Assembly: GCA_002309275.1 (NCBI GenBank)
Contig: DBXL01000123.1
Coordinates: 1-10,118 of the forward strand
Reading direction: 5' to 3'
Length of the DNA stretch: 10,118 nucleotides
Source: Ruminococcaceae bacterium UBA1213
GTDB lineage: Bacteria; Bacillota; Clostridia; Oscillospirales; Acutalibacteraceae
Positions 7,820 through 10,118 of this stretch are shown in pieces (position 1 is the first letter of the stretch; the number at the start of each line of letters is the position of its first letter). The notes below the pieces were generated by a model, which was not told where the DNA came from, searched no databases, and saw only the letters and a program-made list of their open reading frames with translations. Both the position numbers and the translations under genes were made by a program.

Positions 7820-9808
7820 TTACCTCTGCATCTTCATAAGAAAGTCCTTGACCTCATGTTTTTTCTCAGTTAAATCACTTTTATTCTCTTCACTTTTATC
7901 AATCTCTTTTTGAGCGATAAGAGTAATATTATCATCGTTGCTGCACAATTCTGATGCAATCTTACGGGTGATTACCGAAAATTTCGTATTTTTTTCATAC
8001 TCAACAACTGCCTGATAACATTTATCAATCTCTCTGTGATTCTTTGCATTTGCCAAATGAATAGCCAGCTTATGACCATCTTTTTGCTTTTCGGAGCCAA
8101 TCTCCAACAGCCTTTCGTTCACAGAAATTTTTTGGGCACAATCATCAGCTTTGTCAACATCCAGCAGCATATGGTCAATAGAATCTTCTATAAAATCAAC
8201 GTCATCCATATAACCGAAAAGCTTGATCAGTTCCGTGATTTCATCTTCCTCCAAACCGTTTCCCCACTGACGGAAAAAATCATAAATACGGTTGTAAGTG
8301 ATATGTTTTTCACTTTCCGATGAAGCATTCATATGTTCTATGGTAGCGTTGCAAAGCGATTCAAACTTGCCATCACGGTAATCATTCATTATAGCATCCA
8401 TCTTTTTATTTGAAAAATAACTTCCGGCAGAACCAAAAGTCATCCAAATCAAAATGACGATGATGACAAGCCCACCTAACAATCCCACCGCTGTAAAAGC
8501 ATTTCTCACCTTTATATCTTCAGTTTTAACAATACCCGGAGCAGACTCCTTGGCAATTTCGATATCTTCCTTCAGTGCCTGATATTTGCTTTTGTCATTA
8601 TTATTGTACTGATGATAAAATTCATCCGATTTTCTGTAATCCTGTGTTCGTTTATGCGTACATTTTTTGATAATATCCTCAATGAGCTTATGATAATACT
8701 TTGAAGTAATTGACAAATCACGGTCAAAATATGCTTCATCATTCAAAAGATGATTTTTATAAAAATCATATGAGCCATGCTTGTTTATATCATTTTTGTC
8801 TACTGCGAACTCCTGGCTTTTTGTATATAATTCAAACATACTGAAACATTCCCAAAAAGTTGCACCAAATGAAAAAACATCGCTTTCTACACTCATTTCG
8901 CCTTTTTTAAAGCCTTCCTGGCTGAACGGAAAAGTGGATTCCTGCACGGATTCAGCGTAACATTCAGGAGCTGCATATCCCAATGTTCCATATTCAAACA
9001 TACCTTTATCAATAAATTCGTTTTCGTTATAATTTACTGTTTTCAAAGGACTGTTCACCGTGCCATCCTGATTGATATATGCCGCTCTTCCAAAATCTAT
9101 CAGAACAACTTCCTTGCCGTATCTGGTTATCATTATATTCTCAGGTTTCAAATCCAAATGGATGATTCCTTTTTTGTATGTATAATCAAGAATATCACAA
9201 AGTTTGACCATAAATTCCAACATTTCGCTTTGATATCGTATCACCTGATCGTAATCCTGATGGTAACTTTTGATAATATTTTCCTGCCGTTCCTTCTCAA
9301 ACTCGTGAAAGGATCGTTTTCGTTTATGACCGTTGCCAATTTCCTTTTCATCTGTGAGTTTCCAGAATTCATCTCTGCAATATTCTTCTAAGGTCCAGCC
9401 ATCCACGAATTCCTCTACAACACAAAAAAAACTTTCCTCTGTAATTACCGTCGGCATTCCTTTTTCATCCAGATCATGTGGATCTGTTACTGTAAACTTT
9501 CCCAAATCTTCTATTACATCATAGATCCTGGCTATTGAGCGGCATTTCTGCAATTCGTTGAACATTTTCAGATCTTTTTTTTGGAATCTCTCAAGCAGGT
9601 TGACAATGTTATCCCCCATCCGCATAGTCTTATACTTGAATTTAAGAACGCAGGATATTTTTATTTCGCCGTTTTTGGATTTTTTGATTCCTTTATATAC
9701 AAAGCTTTCCGTACCGCTTGCTATGTATCCATCTCCCCAAAGACTGCCTTTCGTATCAATTTCATATATCCATTCCGAACCTATGATAATATCTTTACTT
9801 TCAGCCAT
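7820..9808 (-). CDS. transmembrane Ser/Thr protein kinase (Hanks type), non-RD, with a non-PASTA outer domain
   Basis: This 662-residue kinase transfers phosphate from ATP to Ser/Thr of target proteins at the inner face of the membrane. Visible motifs, in order: a degenerate glycine loop (residues 30-38, ASGTESFVY, with Ala and Ser replacing the first and third Gly); the ATP-binding lysine K56 (CVLKFK); a likely alpha-C glutamate E85; the catalytic loop 217-224 HLDLKPEN with D219; DFG at 238-240; the activation segment ending APE at 280-282; the F-helix aspartate D310 (SDVFSFG); and the late arginine R387. Catalytic residues are complete, so it should be active. Leu218 replaces the usual Arg of HRD, making it a non-RD kinase. 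A charged insert (about 145-190) separates the N-lobe from the E helix, and the activation segment is long (45 residues). A single membrane segment (437-458) follows a charged juxtamembrane stretch. Residues 460-662 are helical and acidic and should lie outside the cell; no PASTA repeat is seen. The next gene starts 3 bp after the stop. Confidence 0.93.
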   Translation of the reverse strand: MAESKDIIIGSEWIYEIDTKGSLWGDGYIASGTESFVYKGIKKSKNGEIKISCVLKFKYKTMRMGDNIVNLLERFQKKDLKMFNELQKCRSIARIYDVIEDLGKFTVTDPHDLDEKGMPTVITEESFFCVVEEFVDGWTLEEYCRDEFWKLTDEKEIGNGHKRKRSFHEFEKERQENIIKSYHQDYDQVIRYQSEMLEFMVKLCDILDYTYKKGIIHLDLKPENIMITRYGKEVVLIDFGRAAYINQDGTVNSPLKTVNYNENEFIDKGMFEYGTLGYAAPECYAESVQESTFPFSQEGFKKGEMSVESDVFSFGATFWECFSMFELYTKSQEFAVDKNDINKHGSYDFYKNHLLNDEAYFDRDLSITSKYYHKLIEDIIKKCTHKRTQDYRKSDEFYHQYNNNDKSKYQALKEDIEIAKESAPGIVKTEDIKVRNAFTAVGLLGGLVIIVILIWMTFGSAGSYFSNKKMDAIMNDYRDGKFESLCNATIEHMNASSESEKHITYNRIYDFFRQWGNGLEEDEITELIKLFGYMDDVDFIEDSIDHMLLDVDKADDCAQKISVNERLLEIGSEKQKDGHKLAIHLANAKNHREIDKCYQAVVEYEKNTKFSVITRKIASELCSNDDNITLIAQKEIDKSEENKSDLTEKKHEVKDFLMKMQR

Positions 9809-9965
9809 CTTTTTTATCCTCCCGGTCAGCTATTATTAAATTGTAAATGGTACCAGGATCTTTTTCATCAACTTTCTCGATATGTATGGGTTCATCATCT
9901 TTCTTCTCCTTTGTATCTGTGACATCAACAACCTTTTTGACTTGTGCTAAATTCGGAGCAGACAT
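9801..9965 (-). CDS. small, highly charged 54-residue protein, unknown function
   Basis: ATG at 9965, stop TGA at 9803-9801. It encodes 54 residues beginning MSAPNLAQVKKVVDVTD and ending NLIIADREDKKDG. An AAGGA motif (9976-9980) lies 10 nt upstream. Roughly half the residues are Lys, Asp, Glu or Arg. There is no signal peptide, membrane segment or cysteine, so it should be cytoplasmic and perhaps partly disordered, with one short hydrophobic patch (TIYNLII). Its last codons overlap the kinase start by 8 bp (ATGGCTGA), and the kinase ribosome binding site lies inside it, which is the classic arrangement for translational coupling. I do not recognise the family. As an inference, its position suggests an adaptor or substrate of the kinase. 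Thr and Ser residues are present (S2, T16, T18, T39), but none sits in a known phosphosite context. It could also be just a coupling leader peptide. Confidence 0.6.
   Translation of the reverse strand: MSAPNLAQVKKVVDVTDTKEKKDDEPIHIEKVDEKDPGTIYNLIIADREDKKDG
9818..9823 (-). promoter_or_regulatory. strong ribosome binding site of the kinase gene
   Basis: GGGAGG on the minus strand, followed by 9 nt and the ATG at 9808. It lies within the coding sequence of the 54-residue protein and fixes the kinase start. Ribosomes finishing the small gene (stop at 9801) would end on the kinase start region. Confidence 0.8.
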
Positions 9966-9971
9966 TTTTCA

Positions 9972-10118
9972 TCATTCCTTTTCTGATTTTGGATTTTTAT
10001 TGAACTTTCCCAGTTCTTCATCAAACTCACTGTATGTATCTCTTATACTTTTGACAGCACCTTCATTGATTGCATTGAGTACGTCTGCAATGCTGCCTAT
10101 CTTTTCAAGTATATGATC
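9972..10118 (-). CDS. 3' end of an unidentified gene, start outside window
   Basis: An open frame enters from the right edge and reads 48 codons to TGA at 9974-9972. The visible tail starts DHILEKIGSIADVLNAINEG and ends NKNPKSEKE. It looks like an amphipathic helix followed by a charged, probably flexible C-terminus, and it has no catalytic motif. It ends 6 bp before the next start, and its last codons contain that gene's ribosome binding site (AAGGA), so the two are translationally close and surely co-transcribed. The family cannot be named from this fragment. A vWA-domain or phosphatase partner of the kinase is possible by analogy with kinase loci, but nothing in the tail shows it. Confidence 0.75.
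   Translation of the reverse strand, partial: DHILEKIGSIADVLNAINEGAVKSIRDTYSEFDEELGKFNKNPKSEKE

Noticed and set aside
7820..8431. PASTA repeats in the outer part of the kinase
   Set aside because: The region is charged and helical, without the Val/Pro/Gly pattern of PASTA domains.
8036..10116. Several plus-strand frames of 60-113 codons opposite the kinase and small genes
   Set aside because: All are antisense to genes with clear motifs or ribosome binding sites, and none has a plausible start signal or domain.

Overview
The window is AT-rich DNA whose genes all lie on the minus strand, so transcription runs from high to low coordinates. Strong GGAGG-type ribosome binding sites, gaps of a few bases between genes, and a surface protein with a signal peptide at one end and a membrane anchor at the other suggest a low-GC Gram-positive, most likely a gut-type Clostridia (Ruminococcus/Lachnospiraceae-like). 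That placement is an inference from style, not from a marker gene.

Layout in transcription order: (1) 10118-9972, the last 48 codons of a gene that begins outside the window. (2) 9965-9801, a 54-residue, very charged small protein whose end overlaps the next start by 8 bp. (3) 9808-7820, a 662-residue transmembrane Ser/Thr protein kinase with an N-terminal eukaryotic-like kinase domain, one membrane segment and a helical, non-PASTA domain of about 200 residues beyond the membrane. (4) 7816-7439, a 125-residue protein with two membrane segments, 3 bp after the kinase. (5) 7402-266, a giant surface protein (2378 residues from the ATG best supported by its ribosome binding site) made almost wholly of Ig-like beta-sandwich repeats, ending in a membrane anchor without LPXTG. 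(6) A 265-bp tail with a good intrinsic terminator (171-211). Further on it has a candidate minus-strand promoter, with a perfect TATAAT, in front of a GC-rich hairpin that could be a small RNA or the leader of the next unit.

The packing (6-bp gap, 8-bp overlap, 3-bp gap, 36-bp gap, then a terminator) indicates one operon whose 5' part is outside the window. The simplest reading is a membrane signalling and surface-structure module. The kinase and the two-TM protein sit in the membrane, and the giant repeat protein projects from the same membrane through the wall. No enzyme, toxin, transposase, RNA gene of known type or CRISPR is visible. The most interesting aspects are the coupling of a non-RD transmembrane kinase to a roughly 260-kDa Ig-repeat protein, and the two-level repeat architecture of that protein: three copies of a ~185-residue unit, then three copies of a ~252-residue unit.
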